From Ascaris suum (taxonomy: Eukaryota; Nematoda; Chromadorea; Rhabditida; Ascarididae), in assembly GCA_013433145.1 (NCBI GenBank), contig CM024175.1:4386516-4450515 (forward strand): DNA of 64,000 nucleotides. The letters run 5' to 3'. The translations under genes and the position numbers were made by a program. Under the pieces are notes generated by a model, which was not told the origin of the DNA, searched no databases, and saw only the letters and a list, made by a program, of their open reading frames with translations. Below, piece after piece: positions 32,777 through 45,500 of this stretch; the first letter of the stretch is position 1; each line of letters starts with the position of its first letter.

Positions 32777-34064
32777 CTATTCCAAATGGAAATGCCATAA
32801 ATTTCAAGCTTGCGGCGGCTGAATGCGCATCTCTGCAGTGGAGAGAGTAAGGTGGTATTTGATCACCGCATTTGCTGCTAGGAAAATCTTATATATGGCG
32901 ATTTGCACAAAAATCAGCGCGAGGGTCAGAGAGTTGAGCCAAAACAATATTCATAGAAGTGGCTAGCGATACAGCTCTAATGCGCAGCGCATTGGTTCGT
33001 GCTTGTCACGAGAAAGAAGGCGGAAAGGAGCAGTTCTGCATGGAGTATGTAAAGGTCGTCTACTCTCGTTTTTATATTTGAATTGCATTTGCTTTAGCAT
33101 CTAAATAAGATGATTGTTTTGCAGTGGGCGACGTTATCCACTCATGTTTCTTTATGCCGAGCAAGGTGCTGGTGTTTATCAGTTCTGCGATACAGGTTCT
33201 ATGACGTTCAATTTTCGAAGATCGTTGACTTAGTAGTACTTGCTATCGAATTGCTCGCAGTAATAATTTTCGTCGGTCTATGGCATCGCAACTACAGGCG
33301 CATGGTGAGTATCAGTTCACTATTCGGTTCACCGTGCTTTTCGCTGTTATCAGTTAATCCAATTACATTGTGCTGCTTCAACGGTTCCTTTACAGTATTC
33401 AAACCTAGATAATGAAATAGGCAAAATATGATGCAAAACAGACGTGATACTGCACCTAGTCATGCATTTCAGTGCCTCCTAAAATTTTTGGTTTTATGGT
33501 CATTGTTAAACATAGTCTATTTGTAGTAAAGACAGTAATTTGTACGCACGTCATCCTTTTCCTTCAAACTTTCGTTCTTTGGACATTGTTTGGTTTGAGT
33601 TTTAGTGGACATTGTTTCACGTTCAGTTTGAGCTCAGTGGTGGCACAAAATAGATGCCAAAAAAGTTGTAAACTCCAGAACTTGAACAACCATCGATTGT
33701 CGGTCATAATTTCGAAAGTCATTACGCTCACAGCAAATCCTTTTACCTGGCTAACTATTTGTGCCTTGAAACAAAGAGTTGGAGATTCCTAATTTAGCAA
33801 CAGTTATGGGCATCATGAAATTTGCCGTTGTTCACTATCCTAAAAGACCGGTGCCCCGTGTTAGGAAATGTACTTCTCCAAGAAGTTCATCGAAGTGATC
33901 AACGATGGAGTGTGTGAAACTGCTGCATATTTCGAGGGCTATATCAGTAGTTAAGAATCTTCTACTCAGTGCGTTATTTATATATTTTGTTGTGTGTTGA
34001 AGATCTGACCGTGGTACATCCCAACGGTAAGTGGCATCCGACCAATTGTTTCTAGTTATAGAAT
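32777..34064. repeat. Segmental duplication copy B, right part
   Basis: Begins with the second CTATT target duplication (32777-32781) and continues the homology to 14700-15974 of copy A. It ends at TATAGAAT, where copy A is interrupted by BEL-1. Sequence beyond 34064 is unique and leads into exon 5. Confidence 0.95.
33125..33304 (+). CDS. Chemoreceptor exon 4, copy B
   Basis: Acceptor TTGTTTTGCAG at 33124 and donor CGCATG/GTGAGT at 33305. It is 180 bp and open throughout, but the first third is in a different frame from the hydrophobic reading of copy A. It reads WATLSTHVSLCRARCW, where copy A reads WATFVHSCFFM. It lacks one base near ACGTTATCC and two near CAGGTTCTATG relative to the inferred 183-bp original. 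The helix-5 part (LVVLAIELLAVIIF) is intact and in phase with exon 5. Confidence 0.65.
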
Positions 34065-34173
34065 ATTAGATCGTTAACTATTCCTCTAATACTGGTCAGG
34101 TAATCGATGGTATGTTTTTCATAAAATCTTCAATAGCGCAATAATTTTATTAATGAAGGTGTGCGCATTGCAG

Positions 34174-34368
34174 CGAACACTCGATGACAAATATTTACGA
34201 GTGCTGAGTACACGATATCAGCTCAACGAGAATGTCAACACAACCAAGCTAATGATTCCAATTGTCTCGGTTGGCGCTGTGCTAATGTTATCTTATTCGT
34301 TCGCATACTATGCGTTGCTTCCGTCACTGGATCTATATAGCGAGATCAACGAGAATATTCTGAACTCA
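34174..34368 (+). CDS. Chemoreceptor exon 5 (cytoplasmic loop, helix 6)
   Basis: Acceptor GCATTGCAG at 34173, phase 0 with exon 4. RTLDDKYLRVL leads to STRYQLNENVNTTK, the conserved RYQ-EN motif that precedes helix 6 in this superfamily. Helix 6 follows (LMIPIVSVGAVLMLSYSFAYY). The 3' end is uncertain. I chose CTCA/GTGATG at 34369 because it keeps phase 0 for exon 6 and gives a short outer loop. The frame stays open to 34638, so a longer exon or another donor is possible. Confidence 0.7.
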
Positions 34369-37300
34369 GTGATGCGTACGCGCCTGTCGCTGAATTCTTG
34401 GTACAGTCCATTTCATTCCATGTCTTCCATCAGGCTGTTTCAGCGCTTAATTAGAAAAATTGAACATGGCCAACTTTTTTGTTTCTTTCCTTCATTGAAA
34501 AAAGTCATGTGCGGAGGTTCGGGGTTTCATATGTCTGCATTCGCCAGCCTGAATACCCTCTTATTGCTTCGAACGGAATCGTCAATTTCATACCCAATGT
34601 TGGCATCGGCTGGGCTTCAAAAATTAATTTCTTCCTAATTTTGAATGCTGTCTTTCAATTCAAAAATTTTTGTCACTTCCGACATTTTTCTTTAAAAGCA
34701 AGGCAAATTTTTGCAGACTTAGTTCTGTTCTATTTGCTTCGCTTCGATGTTCCAGCACTTGGCTCTGCCAGCGCAAAAGTGTTATCAAATACGTTACATT
34801 TTCTGGAATCTTACAAAAAATTACAGGCTTGTCACGTTGTCATCTTTCATCCTAATCGAGCAGTTGTCATGAACCTTGCCCTAGGAGCTATGTTAGGAAG
34901 GATTTCCTTTCGCGAAGTCAGCAAACTCTGCATTCATAGAACACTCAAACAGTTTCAAAACCTCACAACTCTTGCTGCAGCATCTTTTGACCAAAGAACC
35001 GAATTTTGAGAGGTGTTACGAAGCAATTCCTTTCACCGCACCGTAGCTTTGAGAAGACTTCAAGGCCTAATTATTATGCAACTTAGCCCTAATAGCTTTG
35101 TTATTATGGTGCGGTAACCATGCAACTTAGCCCATCGAGAAATGCACGCACCGGGTTCCGTAGGATGTTGAGCCACACTTTTAAAATAATGTTCCCATAA
35201 ATGTCAAAACTACATCGAATACAGCAGTTGTCGTCATACATGAAACCGGTTGGTGGTTCTATCTTGTATTTGGTCGTGATTTTTTTTTTAGCAGGTTCCA
35301 AAGTCCTGGCAAAGGAAACAAAGAACTGCAAATTATTCCCCATTGCCCTCACAAGCGCGTTTTTCCCACGTCACGCGACTTTTGCAAAACGCCACATTGG
35401 CAACAACATCCTTACGCCCACGTACGCGTGTGGGTATATGTGAACGCATTGTGACGAAATTTCTCGCCACTGCGATTGATATGACTGTTCATTATGAACT
35501 TCGATAGTATTTCCTGGCATGCTACAGTGAAGCTGTTTGTTGTGAAATCTGCTGCTTCACACTTCTTGCAGTCCGGAACGTGCATCGAAAGCGTCTTTTG
35601 CATGATGACTCACTGATCGCTCCCGTAGCAAACACGATATTGAACTTTCTAGTTTACGTTTATCCGCTTCCGTGATTCGATTCTACAAAACATACCGCCA
35701 ACACGCACCGGCCGACGACATTCCTCACCACTTTGATGTCTCGGCCTGTCTGGATGATGGGTTTAATTCGAGAACAGCTCAAGCCGAAATTTTGTTGGTC
35801 CAACATGCCGTTTGCTTGTTTCAGCATTCGAACCGATCCTTCTGACAGGAGTTTTATATATTTTAGAGTCTCTGGAGGTTTACATTCGTTTTGCGGATTT
35901 TCGTGACACACCTGTTGGGCAACAAAACGAACGAGGCAATTTCAGACTAATTAGCGCGACGTGCGCTTCTATATTTCACCCTCGGTCCAGCTGTTTTGCA
36001 AGGTGCTAACAGATGCAAAACATGAACAAATTTGTTTTAATATTTCAACTGTTTTGCTGGCTTGCAAAATCCTTTGAGAGCGATCCGTTGTGCTGTGAGA
36101 CGAACGGTGCAAATGCACATTTGGTCGCCTTAAAATATGGTGATTTTTAGCAACCCTCAAGCTAGAATATGGGGGTATCATTGCTCACAATTCAGTTCTT
36201 CCTTGAGTCGTGAAGGCGCTTCATTTGCTCGGAGAAATGCAGATATGCATACCGTATCAGCTCCTGTAACACCACTCCTGCTTGTTCCTACACATGTGAG
36301 CAGGTGGTGGGCTTAGTGAGCTTTATTAAACGGCGAACAAAATGTGTTCGAATATCCTCCTTGGCTTTGAAACGAACTGCTTTCAGGGCAATGTTTTCTT
36401 AAGCTGCCTTCCACCTTGGCTTGAAAATTGCAGCATAGAAACGCACCAAAGATCTTTTTTATACACTTTGGTATTGATCTTGGAATCTTCTGAACCAAAA
36501 ACTGCAATTCGAGGGAATCGACCCATACAAACGCCTGCCGGCATTTCCGGAGATGGAAACAGTCTGCTTGTTAGCACCTCCTCTATGCTGGAACTCGCTT
36601 TTGTCGGCCCAGTGGTATGCAAACAAGTCCATCACACGCCATCTGCAGCTTCGCACCTGGCGGCTTGAACCCATTTGGTGCAAAGATGAGCCTTTTGATG
36701 TGTGCAATGGTGATTTGAAGACTCCTTGAAGCGATAAAAAGAGAGAATAACCGAATCATGCGCAGATCGGCCGTCGTCCCTCATCGACATTTTTGGGCAT
36801 TTCAGCATCCTCCGATTTGCATTTCTGATATATACAAAGGGCAGGCGATCATTTGATGCTCGGGTTTCGATCAATGTTGCAAGCTACCACCGTGCATGAT
36901 CGCTTCCAGCGTAAATAGCGGGTGAATGAGGGATGTCTGGCAATATCTGACACCTCCTCTGCTGAGGCATCATCGCGCGGTGAGCGCTTTCAGCCACATT
37001 CGTATCAACCGATCAGCGATTTGGAACGTAAGCCATTGGTGATAAATTAGCCAACAGGCACTGAAAATGAAGGAATTCAGTCATTCCGTGAATATGCTGC
37101 GTATGAAAGCTCTCGCCGCACTTTTTCGTCACCCGGCGCTCGAGCACAGTCATATCAACCGCAGTGGCATACTTTTCTGCTTGTCCTAAACCAGTCCGCT
37201 GCAGAAGAACCGACAACTGCTGATGTCAACGGAATTCTAAATTTTGCGCTGTCATTTGTTTTCAAAGTGCTAATTTCGACTTTTCAAGCCTCATTTCACA

Positions 37301-37688
37301 TGAACAGTTAACCAAAATTTCATGTACACAGAGCAGTTGATGTCGCTCTACAATTACGACCTTCTTATTTGTGAATAAGAGGCAAAGCATTGACCTCAAG
37401 GGCGTCATGCATGCAAGGGACGATGAGACATGAACGGTGTATCACCTCACTATTTTTTGCGCTTGACAGAAAATGGGCGAATTCAGTGAGAGTGTGGAGA
37501 AGTTTACGCAGTCATAAGCGTTAAGAAAATTGAGGTATGACTGAGAAACGCGTATCTTTTTTGGATTTTATGGGATTCAATTTTTGTCCTTTTGAATCAG
37601 TGGCTCACCTCAACTTTTACAGCTTCCCAGCTTTGTAAGTGCTTATTATATGGTCCTCTCGTTTCACAATATTCATGATGGTTTTCAG
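34369..37688 (+). other. Chemoreceptor intron 5
   Basis: A 3.3-kb interval. It holds a 176-codon open frame at 34479-35009 and GC-richer sequence at 36340-36900 open in several frames on both strands. Neither shows a family I recognise, and neither is needed for the receptor. Confidence 0.5.
34479..35009 (+). other. 176-codon open frame in intron 5, unidentified
   Basis: The longest open frame outside retroelements. It overlaps the read-through of exon 5 in another frame. The peptide is rich in Phe, Leu and Ser, with hydrophobic stretches such as INFFLILNAVFQF, and ends FDQRTEF. There is no start context, signal peptide or domain I can identify. It may be chance. Confidence 0.15.
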
Positions 37689-37940
37689 GTTCTTCTTATG
37701 CCAGTTGTAACAAGCGCATTCATGATATCGACACCCATACTCAGTGTTCACGTTCGGCGGTCACTATTTCGACTCATTGGACTACGACGGTGCGTTCGAC
37801 GATCGTTCAATAAGACTGAATCGGCTCAAGAAGCAGCCACACGAACACATTTTGAGCTACTCAAGAAACAATGGGAGGGTAAATTGGCGCACCATCAGCG
37901 CGGATTAAGCTCCAGATCGCGAAACTACATCCTTGAATGA
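37689..37940 (+). CDS. Chemoreceptor exon 6 (helix 7 and C-terminal tail)
   Basis: Acceptor GGTTTTCAG at 37688. Helix 7 (VLLMPVVTSAFMISTPIL) carries the proline typical of this position and is followed by HVRRSLFRLIGL, the membrane-proximal helix. A 45-residue basic and glutamine-rich tail ends at TGA 37938-37940. The length and the order helix, proline, arginine-rich segment are those of Sra-superfamily receptors. Confidence 0.75.
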   Translation, partial: VLLMPVVTSAFMISTPILSVHVRRSLFRLIGLRRCVRRSFNKTESAQEAATRTHFELLKKQWEGKLAHHQRGLSSRSRNYILE

Positions 37941-38611
37941 CAGGTGGAATTCGATCGCCATTTGGGACTTATTAATGATGCTAGTATAAAACAGCTAAAC
38001 ACTCATGTGACTATCAACACAGTGCTTCTTCTTGATGTCATGTGTGTGCAAAGACTTGAGCAAATGTCGACTGGGCCGTACCGGTTATGTATTTGTTGAT
38101 GTTTGAGTCACTGCAGCAAGCAACCTTTTCAATAAATTTATTCTCTTCAGTTGGTGTGCGGCTATAGCAGCAACAATTGTAAACATTACCACCACAAAAC
38201 TGCCAAATGTTATAAAGCACTCAGTTGCAATCGTCGAAGCAGCAATAAAATGGAATGTAGACAACCAGATAAGTTGTTGCGAACATAATTCCCCGCCTTG
38301 AATTGGCACTTGTTGCCAAACTTTGACTCATGAAATCCCTGCGGTTGTTTCCGAAGCCTGGGCATTCAGAACGGTTTCCGGAGTTTTCGAAGTCCGGAAC
38401 GCTCGAAAGCGGGTACTTTGAACCAGCTTTGGAGGCCCCGAATTTTAAGGATTCTCGAACTTCGACGACCATCGAGCGATTTCGAGGACTTCAAATTACC
38501 TGCGATATGTAGAACTGGCAAAGATTTAGAACATCTAAACCCAAAGTTCCACTTCACGCTTTCGCTACACAAAATTCTCTTTTTGTCAATCATCTCTAAT
38601 TTTCGCGGCTT

Positions 38612-38712
38612 TTGTGAAGGAGAAGGAGGAAGGGGAAGGAACAGGAATGCCGAGAAAATGGAAGTTTTCTACTCAAAAAGAAGTTCTTGGGAGGCAGGAA
38701 AGGGAGGACGGG
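38612..38712 (+). repeat. Purine-rich tract
   Basis: About 100 bp strongly biased to G and A on the + strand (GGAGG, GAAGG and GGGAGG runs), interrupted once near 38667-38690. Low complexity, no gene. Confidence 0.7.
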
Positions 38713-41700
38713 AGGGGAAGAGATTCTTGATTCGGTAACTTTATTTACTTATTCCGTTATCTCTGCCATTTTAAACGGAAATAGTTTGGAACGTTAATAT
38801 CGGAAAAGCGACATATGAAGATGAATTATGAGTCGCGAGATGCGCTCAGATTTCTTGAAGAATGCTTTAGCGACATAGTGCAATTTTTCGTGCCTCTGCG
38901 CTGAAGTCATAGTTGTCATTTTATAGCAACGATTCCACGTGTTATGCAGACTGTTTTACACGTTTAGCTCTTGATGAGTAATGTGCTCGTGGTGCAGTCA
39001 GTTGGCCTCAGTTTCCTAAAAACGGGATTGTCGTTAGCATTTCCACTACCAAAAATCGTTTACGACACTCTCTTTTGAGTCTTCTCGCTGAAACAAAAAT
39101 ATTCCGAAAGTCTTCCCCATTGTTAGCGCGACATTTGAAGAAATGAGCTGGAAGTGAATGAAATGTAATATTAGGTGCCATCTGTGGAACTTATTTCATT
39201 AAGATTGCACCGCTAATTAAAATCGATGCAGCATTACTAAAGTCTGCTTTCGCACCACACTTCATTACCGGCATGTGTCCAGGACTTTTTCCCTTGGAAC
39301 AGCGTTAAAACTATGAAAATTGATGTGTCCACTATGCTTCATCGGATAACCTGATATGCTGTGTTTTGTATTCATCTATCAACCTCTGGTTTTTCGTTCT
39401 CATCAACCATATATTAAGGAAATCAGTTGTTCTGTAGAACGATGTAGAAGCGACCTCATTAAATAAACTGTTAAAGTACATCAGATATTCATTTTTATGG
39501 CAACATATGCAACTGGTTGATCAAGTCAGCCATTCAGCATTTGCTCTTTCTTTATATCAGTTAGAAGCAGGTAACCAGTTAGGCTGACGAGAGGAAGTGC
39601 AGAAGTGCTGCATATATCTCGAAGATCACCAGAAAGGAGGAAAGATAGAAGAGCGCAGGGAGGAGGTATGAAAATGTTCGATAAGAAAGCTTGAATTCGA
39701 GACATGCAAGAGAAAACTGTGCAACATGAATTATTACTAAGTAATCACAACATATTTTCTGGCGATTAACACAAATATATCCTACAATCTGACCCTTTCG
39801 AGAGCGAAACCGTTCACTCGCAGCCTCGTGTGCGAAGTTCACGTCACCAAGCTGGCATAGCAAGCAAAAGCAAAAGCGGTGCAGTGAATAAAATACTGTT
39901 TGCACGCGAGATAGCTGGAGCATGATGATCTATTTAATCGGCCTTTCCGAGGCAGCATTATGGAATTGCCGGAAGCATAAAAACGCGGGTTAAACCGCTG
40001 ATTCTTCGCACCTCCTTGCGGATAATGCAGTAACTGTCCTTTTTCCTATTTCGTCATGAACGCTTTTTAGGCCAGTGGTATAAGATTGCAAGCAAAATTT
40101 CGTTCCATAGTAAGCAGAAAATGATGACAACCCTCCGTTCATGCTGCACTGAATAAAACGTTTTCTTGCTCTGTTTCACGGTGTTCACTAATCCGTGCAA
40201 CAATTGATGATTTGAATCAAAAGAAGCAAACAAACCGAGCAAGGCAACATAATATTCATTTCAGATAATTGGCATCGAATGGAAGCGAATCTTTTCTCAT
40301 ATTTAACTGTTAACGTTGTCTGTATGTTGACGGCTTTGAGCTTAAATGCGACAAAAACAAAGCACTGTTTCTCAGCGCATTATACAAACGAATTTCCAAA
40401 ATCACTGGTTACATCGCATTATTGTTAATCACTCTTGAGTTCCTCCGCATAATTTATTTTCTTCTTCGTGATAACAATAGGTCGTGTCACTGCACAAAGG
40501 GGGAGCTCTTATAATAACGTTTACTTTAATGAACTAATCAGATTTCACTGCACAAATTTTCGTCACCCCGTCAACATAACGTTTGTTTATGGTTAAGGTT
40601 CTACCTCCTTTTTGCTTCCTCTGTGCCGAAAATCTGAAGCCTGAATGAAGCAAGCCATAGCAATGACTCGATGAGGTGTGGAATTTGCTTAGAACACATA
40701 CACGGCTTTCTTTATAATAATGCCGAATTTATATGAGCCAGCCGTCAGCATTGCAGCGTAAACAAGGTGAGCCAGGTTTGACGGTGGAGAAAATATCCTG
40801 TATATCAACGGAGTCAACGCTTGCTATTCTCCCTCCAATGTAAAGGCGGTTGAAACTCACTGAAACCTAAAAATCAGTATGTGAAATCTCTTGTTTGAAA
40901 TTTTTGCTCTTCAAAATTCCCGAAATCAAGACGGAAAAGCCTAATACATTTGAATTCTCAAAATTTTGTTTTTTTGAGCAATAGTTCCCCGTATAGCTAC
41001 CGGTTCGCTCACTGCCCAGAGTTTTCTGTGTTGAACGTTGTCTATCGGCAGTGCAATCTGACTTAGCAGTTAGCATTGATGGCCTTGAGAAGATTGCAAA
41101 ATGGCAGTCAGAGTCTTTTGCCAATAAAAGGTACTTTGCATCACCAACAAATAACTCTACTCGACAACAAACCTGCTCTCAACGTCCTCAATCCATTTTT
41201 CGCATATTCTTGCTTTTTCAAAGTCGCATTCCAATAATCATTCAATGCGATTGCAACATTTTTTTCGTAATTCCATAGAATGCACTAATGCGGTGCCGTC
41301 CATCTACTCATTCATCATAAATATGTGCCTCCCTCTGCATTCGGTTACTTCCACTCGCGAAACATGAAATTTACAGCGATAAAATCTAATAGAGGCAATC
41401 TGTGTTGTTCACCGCCCATCTCCTATCTTTGACTTTGCAATGGTTGACCACGGTCCGCATTAGTTCTTCATTGTAAAGTGTAAGAAGATTTGCACATCTA
41501 ATATGCCTGCGTCTTAAGAAATTTGCATCAACCTGCAAATCAAAAGGTCCATTTATATAAGCAGACGGATTCACTAGTTGTACCCTTCTATTGGGGGCAC
41601 AGATGTATATTCTGCTAGCTCACTGGCACAATCTACTTCCTCAACAGAAGGTTAGCATTGCTGGGCAAGATTTGGTTCGAACACCTTGAGACAACTAAAC

Positions 41701-42464
41701 GAAATCTTTGGCAACAAATTAAGGACGACATCCCATCACTTCTCAAAACACTGCGGTGACACTAAAAACACTGGAGAGCGTTGACTCACTTCGTTCCCGA
41801 AGGGAATGAAAAAGGGATTTATTGTATCACCTGCGAAGACATTTATTAGGCTGAACATGCTATGGTTAACAACAGCATCAAAGCAGTGCGAGTTTCGAAG
41901 GCACGATCAGCGCTACTGAGTAAGTGCCATCCCCAATTTCGTTGAGCCTTATTAGCTTATATTTGAGCAGTTCGTCCTTAAAGACAATGTTTGTAGCATA
42001 TTTTTATTTTGGAGGCTATCGAAAGCAACAATTCTTCTGAATACAAATTCATTCGATTGGCGGACTTCATAAGGAAACTTTGAATGACAAAATTGCATAT
42101 TGTATCAGCCTTCATGGCAGGCTTTTCAATGCTTTTTTCGATGGGATCTCTCGGTATTTCGCATCCTTCTGGTATTAACTTATGAGCGTAGTTCTCTTCA
42201 TCACCTAAAATCTTGTGATCATGCGGAGCACCTATTCGAGCTGACATTCAGTGTGCGGAAGCAGGTTTGCGATACTAAAGGAGCAACTAATGCTATCAAC
42301 GAATCATGATTCAACTGTTTCTTATCAAATGGTAATCGGGAAACTGAGAGGCAATCTATTAGACTCACTTGCTTCGCTTGATCGAGCATATATTCTGCTC
42401 TAACTTTGTTCATTTCTGTCTATTCCAAGCACTTTACTCCATTACACTTCAACTGGCTATAGTA

Positions 42465-42531
42465 GAGAATAATATATCATTGTGCATCACATTTTTGTAA
42501 AAGAGAATAATATATTGTTGTGCATAACATT
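42465..42531. repeat. Imperfect direct duplication, about 33-bp units
   Basis: AGAGAATAATATAT followed by a TTGTGCAT-ACATTT segment occurs twice, about 41 bp apart, with a few substitutions. Confidence 0.7.
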
Positions 42532-45500
42532 TCAGCGCATGCATTGAAGAAAACATTTTGTAATGCAACATTTGGTGCATCGAGGACTTTTTGTTTGTGA
42601 AGTTCTTGAAAATATGAGCGTCATTAAGATAGCAAGAGCTCGCAGATTTCCGCTTGATGTGGAACAAGAAACTGGATTTTCGTGCAAAAAAAAAAATCAA
42701 ATTTCGTTCTGCCAAATGGTTTTTTCCCTTCTTATTATCTGACGAAACGATCGGTTTCTCCACAACTGCAATATATCGCGAAAGAAAATTCGCTCGAGCT
42801 TGGTGACATGAAACTTTCACAGCAAGAAGAAAAGAAAGGGAGCAGAAGAAATAACAAAAATTTCCAATGAATCCACTTCTTCTATGGCGATATCGTGAAT
42901 CATCACATACGAGATGCTCGGTTTTCTGAAATGCATTCTCTTTTGAGCAAATCGGCTAAACTATGCATAAAGCTTTTTCTTCTCTCGTTCTTTGTACAAA
43001 TGCAACGAACGAATCATTAGATTTGAGTTGACTTATGCATCGCACACAATCGCAGAACATACTGATAAAAAGATGTCTGCAACGCATTAATACGATACAT
43101 TCAGCCGACATCGGATGGTCTTCCTCCAGCGTTTTCAGTTCCAAAGTGATTTTTTGTCCTGACCGTGGCCTATCCTTGGTGCCGGCTAATGAATTTCGTC
43201 GGTGAGCTTCACATTTGATGCCACCAATGCTGACTTACTTTGCAGAAAGCCGTGTACATCTTCGCTTCAGTAAAGTTTATCCTTCCGCATCTTTTGTTCG
43301 CACCTTATTTATTCATTCTCTTTTTTCCACTTCTTTCTTTATATCTCTTCTTGTCGACTTATTTCTTCATCTCTTGTATTTATCGCATTCAAATATTTAT
43401 TTATTCATTTCTGTTTTTTTCTCGCGAATAAACGTTCCATTACTGCATGAATTGCACACTGCGTCTATGGAAGCTTACCTTGTGACCACAGACATGAACT
43501 GCGGCATGATGGCGAAAACCAGAATGAAAATGTGTCGATTTTTTGGGCAATGCAATTCTCGCTTCGCCTTTACAGTAATGCTTGACTACCTATCCATATT
43601 TCATTAATTTCATAATCGCTTCACAAAAATTCAATTACTTGACGCGTATGAAAAGTATATAATCTGAACACTGATAGATCTTAATTCAAGGCTATTTCAG
43701 AAACAAATGCGACCGAAGATTCTTCACTCTATTGCTGATATCAGCTGATGTAGGCGTTAGATGTAAATTAACAGACAGATGGCACAAACGCTGAAGGAGG
43801 ACCCCACCCAAAACGCTGATCTTTGCATGATACGACCCACTTTTGATAAACACGAATTGCTGTCAGCTCTCTACAGTTTCGCCTCAAGTGACACAAAAGT
43901 GTTTGGAGAAAAAGGTTGAAGCAAGCGACCTTCGTCGGCTTGGTCTCTTTGAAGTTGCCCTCTTGACGATTCTACACTCGTACATGTCATCTTAGCGCCA
44001 CCACTCTATAACTAGGTGAAACGTAGGCAGTCTCTAAGCAAGTTAAAGCGACTTTCGCAATTATATTTGCCAGCGACGTCTGAGAAGTTTCATTCACCAA
44101 GCTTTGCACCTTCCCAAAGTTTTCTTTGAGAGAAACCTAGTCTCATCTCATGGCGTCACTTTGCGCCCATCACGTCCAAACTTATGACGTAGAAATAAAG
44201 TGCCTTCACCGTTATAGGTGATGACAATTATACTTCAGCAGAAAATTACAGACTCATCACGATGATCGATGGCAAGCAATGAGAGATGGGTGAAAAAGCG
44301 ACTCGAAGTAAATGTCATGATCGATGCTTTTTATGTGTCAGGTGATCGTATAGGCGCCTACGCAAGTGCCAGATGAAACGCATGGCGCCTAATAAATAAG
44401 CTCTTTGCCGATAAAACCAATCGCCTATGCCGCTTTGAATCCGACACTTCATTCCACAGAAACTTGATTATCATGTAGGCATTTGCAAACTTATTGATTA
44501 TCTTTTACTGATCAGTTGATGCATAACTGATATGAATTGAGCATCAGCCTCTTGAAATCTGATATTTTTGTCGATGCATAAAAAGAGAATTATGTCACTG
44601 TTTCATTAGATTCGTCTGCAGTGGTTAGTTGCATAGTAGGCTTTAATTGCAAAAAGTGGAAATAACATGCGCTTCCTTAGCAAACCTTTTAGTTTCGCTT
44701 TTCCAAACGGTTAGGCAAAAAGATACTATAGATCATAATAAAGAAATTTCTTCGCGAAATTTCCCCCGTTCATCCATCAAATCCATCAAGTGGGGGAAGG
44801 ATGCTAATACGCGCTTGCAAACGCCCATAAACATACGTGCAGATATTAACCAACGTGTGTGAGGTCCATAATCTACTGATGCAAGCATCTGCAAAATTCG
44901 CATGAAAAGAACAATGAATGTTGTAGTTTGCCAAGTTGTGCACATCCCAATAATCTCAACAGTTTGGCATATCTCAACAATAAATTTAGCTACACATGTC
45001 CGTCCTTCTGCTTTCTTTTGATGTGAGACGTTTGTTCCGCGACTTTTTCTTCTTTTTTGCCACTGAGATGCAGCAAAAAATGTTTTTTGCCACAAGAGCA
45101 GAATTTGTAGACATCAAACGTGCTAAGAAGCTGCGTCATACCGCATTGCAGTAGCACTTTGTTGCCTTTGTTGCTTTTATCTTCAGGCAACATTTATGAT
45201 ACATTGGTCGCCTCCATTTTTGAGGTCCACTAAAACAGTCGGCATTATGCCATATTTCAACGTTTGTTCTTTAGGACAAAAGCATTGAAGTAATCGATGA
45301 GAAAACACAGAACGCCTAGAACAATAGTTTTTTAGTGCTTTTAAAGAAAGAAGTGCTTCAGATGAATCAACCCTTGTACAGCTAGGCTTATGGAACGCCA
45401 CCGCCAGGTTCCTAAAAGTCGCTTGAACGTGACGGTCAAAATGAGTCTAGTCGCTAGTCGAGGATATGTTGAGGAAACGGATTAGACGCACCTCATGCTC

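Larger units (their letters stand above)
6596..37940 (+). other. Gene span: nematode seven-helix chemoreceptor, Sra superfamily, Sre-like
   Basis: Six exon types make one gene of about 31 kb: 1 (6596-6824), 2 (10981-11079), 3 (11811 or 22120), 4 (15041 or 33125), 5 (34174-34368) and 6 (37689-37940). Junction phases agree for 1-2, 2-3, 3B-4 and 4-5. The 5-6 junction fits only if a weak donor is used. With 183 bp for exon 4, inferred from comparing its two damaged copies, the consensus CDS is 1107 bp, or 368 residues, the usual size of this receptor class. Hallmarks are VLHFN after helix 1, a conserved Cys before helix 3, VERLVAT with a following YEARRR, and STRYQLNEN before helix 6. Such receptors sit in sensory cilia and signal through G proteins. 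Sre is favoured over Sra or Srb from the ER-AT/YE and RYQ-EN motifs, from memory of the families. Introns carry two BEL elements and a duplicated exon block, so the annotated locus as written may not be expressible. Confidence 0.75.

Noticed and set aside
40867..41278. Exon-like frames on both strands, including a good + donor after AATAAAAG
   Set aside because: Opposite-strand readings look equally plausible by composition, so I could not choose either.
44733..45401. Overlapping minus-strand frames (120, 67 and 72 codons)
   Set aside because: They do not join in phase and no family is recognisable.
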